The translations under genes and the position numbers were made by a program. Under the pieces are notes generated by a model that did no database searches, was not told the origin of the DNA, and saw only the letters and a program-made list of their open reading frames with translations. From positions 1 to 64,000 of the forward strand of contig CAILMI010000061.1 in the NCBI GenBank assembly GCA_903835255.1: 64,000 bases of DNA, given 5' to 3'. This document shows, piece after piece, positions 9,621 to 18,254 of the stretch. Every line of letters starts with the position of its first letter. Position 1 is the stretch's first letter. This stretch comes from an uncultured Verrucomicrobia subdivision 3 bacterium. Lineage in GTDB: Bacteria; Verrucomicrobiota; Verrucomicrobiia; Limisphaerales; UBA11358.

Positions 9621-10015
9621 CCCAAAAAATCCTCAGCGTCGACGATAGCAAAACGGTGCGCCGCATGCTCGCCCGCGTGTTTCAGCCCTACGACTGCACC
9701 CTCTGCGAGGCTGCCAACGGGGAGGAAGGACTGGCGGTGGCCGCGCGTGAAAAACCGGACTTGATTGTTCTGGATTACAACATGCCGGTCATGGACGGCA
9801 TCACCATGCTGCGCAAGTTGCGGGAGGACGCCGCCCTCCGAAACACGCCGGTGATCATGCTGACGGCCGAAACAAGCGCGACGAACATGGCCGTCGCCGC
9901 CCGGCTGGGCGCACGCGATTACATCACCAAACCTTTCCAGGAAGACCGCCTTGTGGCCAAGGCCTCCCGAGTTATCCCGCTGCTCCCCCGCCTCGACACG
10001 CAAAAACAACCTTAA
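9617..10015 (+). CDS. cheY: Chemotaxis response regulator CheY
   Basis: 132 residues, a single receiver domain. The active-site set is complete: D9/D10, phospho-acceptor D53 (VLDYNMPVMDG), T83 (MLTAE) and K105 (ITKPF). The ATG at 9617 overlaps the CheX-like stop (ATGA); an upstream in-frame start at 9566 lies inside that gene and is rejected. There is no output domain, so it presumably signals by protein contact. No flagellar or pilus motor genes are in the window, so its target is unknown. Confidence 0.93.
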   Translation: MTQKILSVDDSKTVRRMLARVFQPYDCTLCEAANGEEGLAVAAREKPDLIVLDYNMPVMDGITMLRKLREDAALRNTPVIMLTAETSATNMAVAARLGARDYITKPFQEDRLVAKASRVIPLLPRLDTQKQP

Positions 10016-10041
10016 CCGTTTCCCCTTTTCACTGAACACCC

Positions 10042-11286
10042 ATGAGCTCTATTCCTACAGAAACCGCCCCTCAAGCTGCCCCGTCCGCCGCGCCGGCCGC
10101 CACGGTCCAGCAGGCCTCCATCCTCGTGGTGGATGACAGCCGCACCATGCGGATGGCCCTGATCCGGGCGCTCAACGGCCTCGGTTTCCAAAACATCACC
10201 GAGGCCGCTAATGGACGCCAGGCTGTGGATCTCATCGTTCAAAAATCGTTCGACCTGATGTTGCTGGACATGGAAATGCCTGAGATGAACGGTATGGAAG
10301 TGCTGGCCGCTGTGAAGCAAAATCCCCAGCTGAGCGGTCTGCCGATCATTGTCATCTCCGGAGCCGAGCAGGTGGAGAACGCCGTCAAGTGCATTGAGGC
10401 CGGCGCCGAAGATTACCTGCCCAAACCGTTCAATCCCACCCTGCTCCGCGCGCGGGTGAGCACCTCTCTGGAAAAGAAACGGCTGCGCGATCTGGACCGC
10501 GTTCGCCTCGTGCAGCTGCAGACGGAAAAAGAGCTGCTGGAAAAAACCCAGCGCCGCCTAGACGAGGAACTGGGCGAGGCCGCCCATTATGTCCGCTCCA
10601 TCTTTCCGGCCCCGACGGAGACTCCGCTGCCGGTGGACTGGCACCATCAGCCCTCCACCGAGCTGGGCGGCGACGCTTTTGGCTATCACTGGATTGATGC
10701 CGATCATTTCGCGATTTATCTGCTCGATGTCTGCGGCCATGGCGTGGGCGCCTGCCTGCTCTCCGTCACCGCGATCAACATGATCCGTTCCGGCTCATTG
10801 CCCAACACTGACTTCCGCGATCCAGGGGCCGTCCTCACGGGTCTCAACAACGCCTTTCTGATGGAGCGCCAGAACAACATGTATTTCACCCTGTGGTACG
10901 GGGTCTATCATGCACCCACCCGGACGCTGCGCCACGCCAGCGGCGGACATCCCGCCGCCCTGCTATTGACCCCCGATGCCTCTGGCGCGACCGCCAGCGT
11001 CCGCATGCTGGCCCCGGGCCTGATCATTGGGGCCATGGAGGACATGGTCTACACGGCCAAGTCCGATCCCGTCCCTCCCGGATCCAAATTGCTGGTGCTC
11101 TGCGACGGCTGCTACGAGGTGGCGGACTCCGCGGGCCAGATGCTTGAGTTCGATGAATTTGAACGGTACATGCAAACCCAGGGCACGCAACCCGAGGGCT
11201 TGGCCCAGCTTTTCAAATGGCTTCAGGCGCGGCACGGCCCCGGCCCCCTCGATGATGATTTCACCATCGTGCGCGCCCATTTTTAA
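10042..11286 (+). CDS. Response regulator fused to SpoIIE/RsbU-type PP2C phosphatase
   Basis: 414 residues. An Ala/Pro-rich N-terminus precedes a receiver domain (about 25-140) with D31/D32, phospho-acceptor D76 (LLDMEMPEMNG) and K128 (LPKPF). A helical coiled-coil-like linker runs about 140-185. The phosphatase domain (about 190-414) has the metal-binding motifs ELGGDAF (D211) and LLDVCGHGVGA (D229), a GGHPAAL segment and the terminal DDDFTIVRAHF. This family dephosphorylates phospho-Ser/Thr on STAS anti-anti-sigma proteins. The next gene encodes a STAS domain, so a phosphatase-substrate pair is likely. It follows cheY by 26 nt, which links the circuit to chemosensory phosphorelay. Confidence 0.9.
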   Translation: MSSIPTETAPQAAPSAAPAATVQQASILVVDDSRTMRMALIRALNGLGFQNITEAANGRQAVDLIVQKSFDLMLLDMEMPEMNGMEVLAAVKQNPQLSGLPIIVISGAEQVENAVKCIEAGAEDYLPKPFNPTLLRARVSTSLEKKRLRDLDRVRLVQLQTEKELLEKTQRRLDEELGEAAHYVRSIFPAPTETPLPVDWHHQPSTELGGDAFGYHWIDADHFAIYLLDVCGHGVGACLLSVTAINMIRSGSLPNTDFRDPGAVLTGLNNAFLMERQNNMYFTLWYGVYHAPTRTLRHASGGHPAALLLTPDASGATASVRMLAPGLIIGAMEDMVYTAKSDPVPPGSKLLVLCDGCYEVADSAGQMLEFDEFERYMQTQGTQPEGLAQLFKWLQARHGPGPLDDDFTIVRAHF

Positions 11287-11419
11287 AATACATTTTGCTT
11301 GGGCGACATTCGGGCGAGACTGTCGCTGTTCTCTTTGCCATTGCCATCGCCATCGCCAACCACGAAAGGCTGCGATTCAGAATTGTAATTTTTAAAAGCG
11401 GCTTTTTTAAAGCGACCTT

Positions 11420-13714
11420 ATGGAAATCACCACCCAACTGGAAGACCTGATTCCCATACTCACACTCTCCGGACGTTTTGATGGAGCCGGCGCGGTGGAC
11501 TTTGACAAGGCCGCCGAATCCGTTGCGGCCCATGCCCCGTTTCTAGTCCTCGACCTGACAGGAGTTCATTACCTCTCCAGCATCGGACTTCGCTCCCTCG
11601 TGGGACTCGAAAAAGCGCTCAAGCTTCGCGAGGGCGGACTGGTTCTGACGGGAATGACCGCCCCGATTCTGGAAGTGCTTCAGGTGTCGCGTCTGGATTC
11701 TCTGCTGCGCCTCGCACCCACCCGCATGGCGGCACTGTCGGTGGCCCGGGCGGCTCACGCTGCCGGTCCCGTGGTGGAACATCGCCTGCCCGGCTGCCAC
11801 TTGCGCGTCCGCCGGCTGGCCGGATGCGGCAGCGCGATTGAATGGTGGAAGGCCGCCCCCGCCGGCGCCACGGGCAGCCAGCGGCTCATCCGAACCCGGC
11901 CCGAGGATTTGGGGTTTGGCTTTGGAACCGGTTTTTTGGGTGAAAGCCAGGCCGCTTCCCCCACCCTTCCGGGCCGGCTGATCAGTGCCCCGACCTTTGC
12001 CGGCGTCCTAGGAAGCGCCGCGGGCGATGTCTCCGACTTTATCAGCGGAGGCGCTGCCGGCGCGGTGCCCGTTCAAGTATCGCGAGCCCTGGGCCTAGCC
12101 GGCTGCCCAGCGTTCGTGGTGGAAGCCACCGGCTCGCAGCCGTTCCGCCTGCTGGAACTGTTGGACGGATTGTTTCCCATCGTAGCCGGCTCGGGCTCGA
12201 CGCTTCCGCTGCTAGGCTTTGTGATGATGGGAGATTACCCGGAGAACCGGGGAGCGGTTCTCGTCACGGGCCTCGCCTTTGAAGCGGGGTCCGAATTGAC
12301 TCGAGTGGACCCGGACGGGCATATCGCGCAATGGGCCGAGTCCAGCCGGCTTCCCTCGGGGCGACGGGCCCTGGGAGGCGGCGTCACGCTGATCCCTGGC
12401 ACAGCCGTCTCCACGGGAAACGATCCGGCAGAAGCCGTGCGTACCCGGGCCACCCTTGAGGCGCTGCAGGCGGTGGTCGGTCTGGAAGCCGTCGGCCCCC
12501 TTTCCCGGGCGGTGCTCTGGCTGTATGTGCCCGAAACAGTCCGGGGCGGCGCAGAGAAACTCCTGCAGGTGACCCGGGAAGGCGAAGGCGAGGGCAAGGG
12601 TGAATGGCGCGAAGAATGGGACACTATTCTGCGTCAGTTGTACGGCGATTGCCGGTCCGTCCATCTGACCCCGCTGCACGGCGGCTACATGTCCAAGACC
12701 TTCCGCGCGGTGGCCTATGATGGCGAAGGGCGGCGGATGCTGCCGACGGTGGTCAAGATCGGGGCGGCGGCCCTGACGGCCCGTGAGGAGCTAGCCAACC
12801 GGGAGTATGTGTCGCGCTTTATCTTGAACAACGCCACCACCCTGCTGGGAGGCGCCCGGGCGGGGAGCTGGGCGGGCTTGCGCTACAATTTTCTGGGAGT
12901 CAACGGCCCCGAGAGCCGCCTGGTCTGGCTGCGGGAACATTACCTGTCCCGCCCAGTGCCCGAGGTGCTGGGGCTTTTCGAGACGCTCCTGAGCCGCGTC
13001 CTCAAGCCGTGGTACGGCCAGCCCAAATGGGAACAGGTGAGCCTCTACCGCGACCACACGCCGCTCCGGCTTTTTCCCACACTGATCGAGACCGCCGAGA
13101 CCGTGCTGGGCATATCCGCCGACGACCCCGACTTTGACTGCCACGAGCTGGGCTTGAAACTCCCGAACCCGTTTCATTTTCTGAAGCACGAATATCCGCG
13201 GCGGGCGTCGCACTCGCGCCTCTGGTACACCACCATCTGCCACGGCGACCTAAATCTGCAGAACGTGCTCGTGGACGAACGGGACAACCTCTATGTCATC
13301 GATTTCTCCGAGACGGCTCCGCGCAATGCCGTGTCCGATTTCGCGCGACTGGAGCCGATCCTCAAGTTTGAGATGACCCGCCTGGAGACGGACGAGGACC
13401 TGCGCCAGCTGCTGGAGTTCGAGGTGGGCCTGACCGGTGTCACGCGCCTGAGCGATCCGCCGCCGCTCGAATATCGCGGCGATGATCCCCGGGTGGCGCG
13501 CGCCCATGCGGTCATCACCTCCCTGCGCCGCTGCGCCGACACGGTCACCCTTTTTGAGCAGGACCTGATTCCCTACTGGCTGGCGCTTCTGGAATGGACT
13601 TATTCGGTGGTCTGCTATTCCCAGCTCTCGCTCCGGCACAAGCGCTACGCCGCCTGCAGCGCGGCGTTGATCTGCCGCTCGATCCAGCAGCTGGAGAGCG
13701 CTCCAAGAAAATGA
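11420..13714 (+). CDS. STAS domain, uncharacterised middle region and APH/choline-kinase-like phosphotransferase
   Basis: 764 residues. Residues 1-100 are a STAS domain; YLSSIGLR (51-58) aligns with the phosphorylation loop of SpoIIAA, placing S54 at the phosphoserine position, while the preceding Asp is Ser. Residues ~115-395 are an alpha/beta-looking region I cannot name. Residues ~400-740 resemble aminoglycoside/choline kinases: K446 in VVKIG, catalytic HGDLNLQN (H608, D610, N615) and metal-binding D628 in VIDFSET. All kinase catalytic residues appear present. It sits 133 nt after the PP2C phosphatase and overlaps the aldehyde dehydrogenase by 4 nt. I infer a STAS switch carrying its own kinase; the phosphorylated substrate is unproven. 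Confidence 0.75.
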   Translation: MEITTQLEDLIPILTLSGRFDGAGAVDFDKAAESVAAHAPFLVLDLTGVHYLSSIGLRSLVGLEKALKLREGGLVLTGMTAPILEVLQVSRLDSLLRLAPTRMAALSVARAAHAAGPVVEHRLPGCHLRVRRLAGCGSAIEWWKAAPAGATGSQRLIRTRPEDLGFGFGTGFLGESQAASPTLPGRLISAPTFAGVLGSAAGDVSDFISGGAAGAVPVQVSRALGLAGCPAFVVEATGSQPFRLLELLDGLFPIVAGSGSTLPLLGFVMMGDYPENRGAVLVTGLAFEAGSELTRVDPDGHIAQWAESSRLPSGRRALGGGVTLIPGTAVSTGNDPAEAVRTRATLEALQAVVGLEAVGPLSRAVLWLYVPETVRGGAEKLLQVTREGEGEGKGEWREEWDTILRQLYGDCRSVHLTPLHGGYMSKTFRAVAYDGEGRRMLPTVVKIGAAALTAREELANREYVSRFILNNATTLLGGARAGSWAGLRYNFLGVNGPESRLVWLREHYLSRPVPEVLGLFETLLSRVLKPWYGQPKWEQVSLYRDHTPLRLFPTLIETAETVLGISADDPDFDCHELGLKLPNPFHFLKHEYPRRASHSRLWYTTICHGDLNLQNVLVDERDNLYVIDFSETAPRNAVSDFARLEPILKFEMTRLETDEDLRQLLEFEVGLTGVTRLSDPPPLEYRGDDPRVARAHAVITSLRRCADTVTLFEQDLIPYWLALLEWTYSVVCYSQLSLRHKRYAACSAALICRSIQQLESAPRK

Positions 13715-15147
13715 TGAAACCCGCCGAACTCGTCCCATCAAATCAGCTGGTCGACCCTTATAAAGGAACGGTGATTGCCACTTATCCCCTGGAATCGTTT
13801 ACTTCCGCCGACGCCAAGATCAGGAGCGCCAAGGCGGCCCAACAACGCTGGCAGCAGCTGCCCTTCAGGAAACGGCGGGAGCTTTATCTGGACGCGCTGG
13901 CCACCATTGAAAAAAACCTGGACACCTACGCCGCCCGGATGACGCAGGAAATGTTCAAGCCCCTGCGCCACGCTCAAGGAGAACTTGAAAGCGGGGTTGC
14001 CAAACTGAAACGCATTGCCGATCTGGCTGAAGCCGCGCTGCAAGACCGGCCGGTCGCTGCCAACGGAGCCGCTTTTGAGTTCCACATCCAGCGCGTGGCC
14101 AAAGGGGTCATCTATACGATCGCGCCCTGGAACTATCCCTTCTTCACCGCGCTCAACAGCATTGGCCCGGCGCTGCTTGCGGGCAATGCGGTGGTGCTGA
14201 AACACGCCTCAACGCCGGCAATCGGCGAACTGTTTGAGCGCGCCTTCAATCATATGGGCGGGATCGCGGGCCTCTGCCAGCATCTGTCCCTCGACATCCC
14301 CACCTCCAATCGGGTGATTCTGGAATCTGCCATTGACCACATTGTCTTTACCGGTTCAGTGGCCGGGGGCGCCGCCATCGCCCAGCTGACCGGACAGCGG
14401 GCAGCGAACCTCACGCTCCGCGAACCCTTTTTGCAGACGTCGCTGGAACTGGGCGGCAGCGATGCCGCCTACGTTGCCGCCGATGCCGATCCCGTGCACG
14501 CCGCGCAGATGCTGATATCCGTCGGGCGCCTGGACAATTCGGGCCAATCCTGCTGCGCCACCAAGCGCCTTTTTCTGCACTCACGGATTGCCGGGGCATT
14601 TCTGGCCGAGGCGAAAGCGCTAATGGAAAAGGAAGTTTCCGGATCGCCTCTGGATCCCCGCACCACCCTAGGGCCCCTGTTTGGCGGTCCCAAAGCCATT
14701 GATGCCCTCATGGAAATGATTGGTGACGCGAGCGCCGCGGGCGCGCAGATTTTGACGGGCGGCGCCGTGATCCAAAAAGACGGCTACCGATTTCTTCTCC
14801 CGACCCTCATTACGGGTGTCAGCTTGAATATGAAGATCATGCAAGCGGAGACGTTCGGCCCCGTCCTCCCGGTGATGATTGTCAAAGATGACGAGGAAGC
14901 CCTGGCGCACCTGAATCATCCCCTGTTCGGTTTGACCACGGCGGTATTCACCCACGATGCCGGGCTGCAAAAACGGGTGATCGACACAGCCCAATCCGGA
15001 ACCGTTTTCATCAATTGGTGCAACGACGTCCATGCGGAAGTGCCATGGAACGGCTGGGGTCACTCGGGCAACAGCATGGCGGCATTGTCCCATTATGGAT
15101 TTGACGCCTTGACCCGCCCCAAGTCCATCGTCAAGGCATTGCCATAA
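13711..15147 (+). CDS. NAD(P)-dependent aldehyde dehydrogenase family protein
   Basis: 478 residues. It oxidises an aldehyde to a carboxylate with NAD(P). Family motifs are intact: IAPWNYPFFTALNSIGPALLAGN (cofactor fold), FTGSVAGG, general base E246 in LELGGS and catalytic C281 in NSGQSCCATK. The C-terminal half has AETFGPVLPV and GTVFINWC. It resembles succinate-semialdehyde or betaine-type members, but the substrate cannot be read from sequence. ATG 13711 overlaps the stop of the STAS-kinase gene (ATGA); a frame opening at 13594 lies inside that gene and is rejected. Its coupling to two STAS-kinase genes is unexpected for a metabolic enzyme. Confidence 0.92.
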   Translation: MMKPAELVPSNQLVDPYKGTVIATYPLESFTSADAKIRSAKAAQQRWQQLPFRKRRELYLDALATIEKNLDTYAARMTQEMFKPLRHAQGELESGVAKLKRIADLAEAALQDRPVAANGAAFEFHIQRVAKGVIYTIAPWNYPFFTALNSIGPALLAGNAVVLKHASTPAIGELFERAFNHMGGIAGLCQHLSLDIPTSNRVILESAIDHIVFTGSVAGGAAIAQLTGQRAANLTLREPFLQTSLELGGSDAAYVAADADPVHAAQMLISVGRLDNSGQSCCATKRLFLHSRIAGAFLAEAKALMEKEVSGSPLDPRTTLGPLFGGPKAIDALMEMIGDASAAGAQILTGGAVIQKDGYRFLLPTLITGVSLNMKIMQAETFGPVLPVMIVKDDEEALAHLNHPLFGLTTAVFTHDAGLQKRVIDTAQSGTVFINWCNDVHAEVPWNGWGHSGNSMAALSHYGFDALTRPKSIVKALP

Positions 15148-15157
15148 CCATTTCACC

Positions 15158-15193
15158 GCCGACCGTTTGCAGGGTCGGCAAATTCGTTATTTT
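15158..15193 (+). terminator. Hairpin terminator after the aldehyde dehydrogenase gene
   Basis: A 7-bp stem GCCGACC (15158-15164) and GGTCGGC (15173-15179) with an 8-nt loop is followed by an AT-rich stretch ending in TTATTTT. The U-tract is imperfect, so termination may be partial. It begins 11 nt after the stop. Confidence 0.6.
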
Positions 15194-15199
15194 AACCCC

Positions 15200-15227
15200 T
15201 TGGATCCATCCTTTTAAATCATATAAT
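15200..15227 (+). promoter_or_regulatory. Sigma70-like promoter giving a probable leaderless transcript
   Basis: TTGGAT (15200-15205), a 16-bp spacer and a perfect TATAAT (15222-15227) stand directly before the ATG at 15234. Transcription would be expected to start at or next to that ATG. No Shine-Dalgarno sequence precedes it. Confidence 0.6.
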
Positions 15228-15233
15228 AGCCCC

Positions 15234-16400
15234 ATGAAAATCGTCTCCCAAAAGAATGGCAGCGCGCTAAACATCTCCCTGTCGGGACCGCTCGACATGG
15301 CCTCCGCCGCCGCATTGGAAAAGGATCTGCAATTGGACGGCGTGGAGCACCTCACCCTGGACCTGAACGAGTGCGCCTACATTTCCAGCGCGGGGCTGCG
15401 GGTGCTCATGGGCGCCCAAAAGCGGATGGCCGGCGGAAACCGGACGATGGTTTTGACGCATGTTTCCAAGGAGGTTTACGCCGTGTTCGACCTGACGGGG
15501 CTTTCCAAAATGCTCACCATCAAACAAAAGGTCCGCGAAATTTCCCTGGATGGTCTGGAGTTTCTCTCCGCCGGCGTGTGCGGGGAATGCTACCGGCTGG
15601 ATCCCGAGCGCATCGTGAAGCTTTACAACGAGGGCGTGGGACCGGAGATCGCCGAGCGCGAAAAGGAGTACGCGAAAGCCGCTTTTGTGATGGGCATCCC
15701 CACGGCGATTTCCTATGACGTGGTCGCCTGCGGCAGCCGGACGGGCATCGTCTACGAAATGCTGGAGGCGGAACTGTTCAGCACGGTCATCCGGAAAGAC
15801 CCGGATAATATGGATCAGCATGCCCGCACCCTGGCGCAAATTGCCCAGTCCATCCACTCCACCCCGGCGGGCGCGGGCGTGTTTCCCAACATGAAGGAGC
15901 GGTTCCGGGGATATATCCGGCAGATGGATTTCTTCCTGAGCGCCGAGGACATCGCGTTTCTCTTGGGTAAATTGGAGTCCATTCCCGAGGCGGACACCTG
16001 CGTCCACTTTGACATCCACAGCAGCAACATCATGATCCGCAACGGCGAGGCGCTGGTGATCGACATGGGGGATCTGTCCGTGGGCAGCCCCCTATTTGAT
16101 GTCGCCCTGCTCTACATGATCTACGGCGTGCCGGAGATGGGGATTTCGGAGCTGGCCACCAAGATCCCTAACGCCCGCGGCGTGGAGCTCTGGAACGGGT
16201 TTGTGAAGCATTACTTTGCCGGCCAGCCGCCGGAAGCCTATGAAGTATTTCACCGGGACCGGTATTTTTTCGCGTCGCTGAGGATTATCTACACCATTAC
16301 CTTCCTGCCGAAACTCCGGGAACAATGCGTTCACTGGGTCCGGGACATCCTACTTCCGAAAATGCGGGAGTGCGAAACCGCTGCGGCAGGGCGACGCTGA
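15234..16400 (+). CDS. STAS domain fused to aminoglycoside-phosphotransferase-like kinase
   Basis: 388 residues. Residues 1-100 form a STAS domain; YISSAGLR puts S52 at the phosphoserine position of anti-sigma-factor antagonists. Residues ~105-330 are an APH-type kinase: K129 (RIVKLYNEG), Glu-containing helix, catalytic HFDIHSSN (H258, D260, N265) and VIDMGD (D277, D280). The architecture recalls the STAS-plus-kinase or TIGR02172-type family, though I cannot run the model. It lacks the unnamed middle region of the larger homologue at 11420. It appears to be transcribed separately from a leaderless promoter. Likely partners are the PP2C phosphatase at 10042 and an unknown STAS client. Confidence 0.8.
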   Translation: MKIVSQKNGSALNISLSGPLDMASAAALEKDLQLDGVEHLTLDLNECAYISSAGLRVLMGAQKRMAGGNRTMVLTHVSKEVYAVFDLTGLSKMLTIKQKVREISLDGLEFLSAGVCGECYRLDPERIVKLYNEGVGPEIAEREKEYAKAAFVMGIPTAISYDVVACGSRTGIVYEMLEAELFSTVIRKDPDNMDQHARTLAQIAQSIHSTPAGAGVFPNMKERFRGYIRQMDFFLSAEDIAFLLGKLESIPEADTCVHFDIHSSNIMIRNGEALVIDMGDLSVGSPLFDVALLYMIYGVPEMGISELATKIPNARGVELWNGFVKHYFAGQPPEAYEVFHRDRYFFASLRIIYTITFLPKLREQCVHWVRDILLPKMRECETAAAGRR

Positions 16401-16518
16401 CAGAAAAAGGCCAACGCAGCAGACGGCACAGTCGCAGGATTGTAACACTTTATAATTCGCCCGCGCACGTCCCCGTTACCTATACTTATTTGGTAATCGA
16501 TTTCCAAACATTTGCTCA

Positions 16519-18129
16519 ATGATCACTGAAATATGCGCCAATTTATTTGCCGGGTTGGGGCTATTTTTTATTGGAATCAAGTTCATCTCTGAGAACATGA
16601 AGCAAATGACCGGCCGGAGCTTCCGGCGGTTTGCTTCCCTCTTTTCGACGAATCGCTACCTCGCCGCCTTCGCCGGCCTTGTTTCCGGGGCGCTGGTGCA
16701 GAGCACCACGGCGGTGACCTTCATCATGGCCAGCTTGGTCTCCAGCCGGATGATTCCGCTGAGGAACTCCATCCCCATGGTCGCTTGGTCCAATGTCGGC
16801 AGCACCTTAATCATCCTGCTGGCGGTGCTCAATCTCCATGTCGCCTCCCTATTCCTCATGGGGTTGATCGGCTTATTATATTACCTGAATCTTCATAAAA
16901 GTGATTCCTTTCGCTCCGGAATCGGCGCCCTGCTCGGCCTGGGCGCCATCCTGACCGGCCTCACTTACATCAAGGCGGGCTCAGCGCCGCTGAAGGAAAT
17001 TCACGACGTCACGGTCGTTCTCAATTATATCAAAGATTCGCATGCGCTTCCCTTTCTCGTCGCTGGACTGCTGACCTTGGTTCTTCAATCCTCCACCACC
17101 ATGTCTGTCATCGCCATCGCCCTGGCCCGGTCCGGACTGCTGAGCGTGGATCAAACTATCATGGTGATTTACGGGGCGAATCTGGGTTCGGGCGTCAGCA
17201 CCTGGATCCTCTCCTCCACTCTCAGCGGCAGCGCGCGCCAGCTGGCTTTATATCAGTCGGTCTTCAAGGTCGTTGGGACGGTGATTCTCGTGCCCCTTTT
17301 CTACGCCGAATACTACCTGCACCTCCCCGGCATCCATTCCCTGCTGCCGCTCCTGAGCTCGGACTTTGGCCGTCAGATGGCCTATGTGTCCCTGATTTTT
17401 CAACTGATCTCCACGGCGACCACCTTAGCCGCTCTGAAATGGGTTTTATCCTTTCTGGAGCGGATATCCCCCGTAACCCGCGAGGAGCAGCTGAGCCTCC
17501 CGCAATTCATTTACGAAAAAGCCCTTGAAGAGCCGGAGACGGCCGTGGACTTGGCGGAGAAGGAGCATCAGCGGCTGGTGAGCCATCTGCCCAGCTTTCT
17601 AGATACCGTCCGGGAAGAATCCGCCGCCTCTCCCGCTGACAATGCCGACACCCTGCACCGGTCCGTCTCGAGCGTGGCGGGAGAAGTGACCCAGTTCGTG
17701 AACTCGCTGATGGAGCGGCAGCCCTCGCGCGAGTGTCTGGAGCGGGCGCTGAATCTCCAGAACCGGAATGACCTCCTTATTTCGCTGTCGGACAACCTTA
17801 AAACCTTTGTCGCCGTCTCGACTGAGTCCAAGGATTCCCCGCAGATCCTTAGTTTCAGCCAGCGGGCGGCGGAAGCGCTTCATCTCATCCTTACAACCGC
17901 GCAGGAGACCGTGGAAACCCCGGACGAAGACAACCGCCAGATCCTACTTCAATTGACCGCGGACCGGGGCGAGATGATGGGGCAGATGCGCCGATCCCTG
18001 AACAACATCGGGCAGGACCTGACGGCGGCACAGAATCAGTTTCTGATGTCGCTGACCACGCTATTCGAGCGCATCATCTGGCTGCTGCAACGCCTCGGAA
18101 CCCTCCTCGCCCGCCCCGCAACCGCCTGA
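16519..18129 (+). CDS. Na/Pi-cotransporter family membrane protein with PhoU-like tail
   Basis: 536 residues. The N-terminal ~315 residues carry two inverted-repeat transport modules with the family QSS signatures (GALVQSTTAVTF and LVLQSSTTMSV), glycine-rich partner motifs (SNVGSTLI, GANLGSGV) and about eight or nine hydrophobic segments. Residues ~330-536 are hydrophilic and helical, as in the PhoU-like domain of bacterial NptA-type proteins. It probably moves phosphate with sodium across the inner membrane. Upstream, TATAAT occurs at 16451 without a convincing -35. It follows the STAS-kinase gene by 118 nt on the same strand; a functional link is possible but unsupported. Confidence 0.88.
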   Translation: MITEICANLFAGLGLFFIGIKFISENMKQMTGRSFRRFASLFSTNRYLAAFAGLVSGALVQSTTAVTFIMASLVSSRMIPLRNSIPMVAWSNVGSTLIILLAVLNLHVASLFLMGLIGLLYYLNLHKSDSFRSGIGALLGLGAILTGLTYIKAGSAPLKEIHDVTVVLNYIKDSHALPFLVAGLLTLVLQSSTTMSVIAIALARSGLLSVDQTIMVIYGANLGSGVSTWILSSTLSGSARQLALYQSVFKVVGTVILVPLFYAEYYLHLPGIHSLLPLLSSDFGRQMAYVSLIFQLISTATTLAALKWVLSFLERISPVTREEQLSLPQFIYEKALEEPETAVDLAEKEHQRLVSHLPSFLDTVREESAASPADNADTLHRSVSSVAGEVTQFVNSLMERQPSRECLERALNLQNRNDLLISLSDNLKTFVAVSTESKDSPQILSFSQRAAEALHLILTTAQETVETPDEDNRQILLQLTADRGEMMGQMRRSLNNIGQDLTAAQNQFLMSLTTLFERIIWLLQRLGTLLARPATA

Positions 18130-18254
18130 GTCGCGAAGCGCCCAGAAACCGAAGTTTTCTCGATCCTCGAACGCGTCGCCTCGAACCGTCGCTTCACTTC
18201 AGGTCTCGCAAATCGCCCTTGGGCATCAAGCGCTTCATCCCGGCACCCGGCACC

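Noticed and set aside
11287-11419. Hairpin AAAAGCGGCTTTTTT before the large STAS-kinase gene as a terminator
   Set aside because: The stem is short and A/T-only apart from a very small centre, so the phosphatase and STAS-kinase genes may well be co-transcribed.
18194-18238. 14-codon frame on the - strand (MKRLMPKGDLRDLK) after the helical-repeat gene
   Set aside because: Too short to support as a gene; no family or ribosome-binding evidence.
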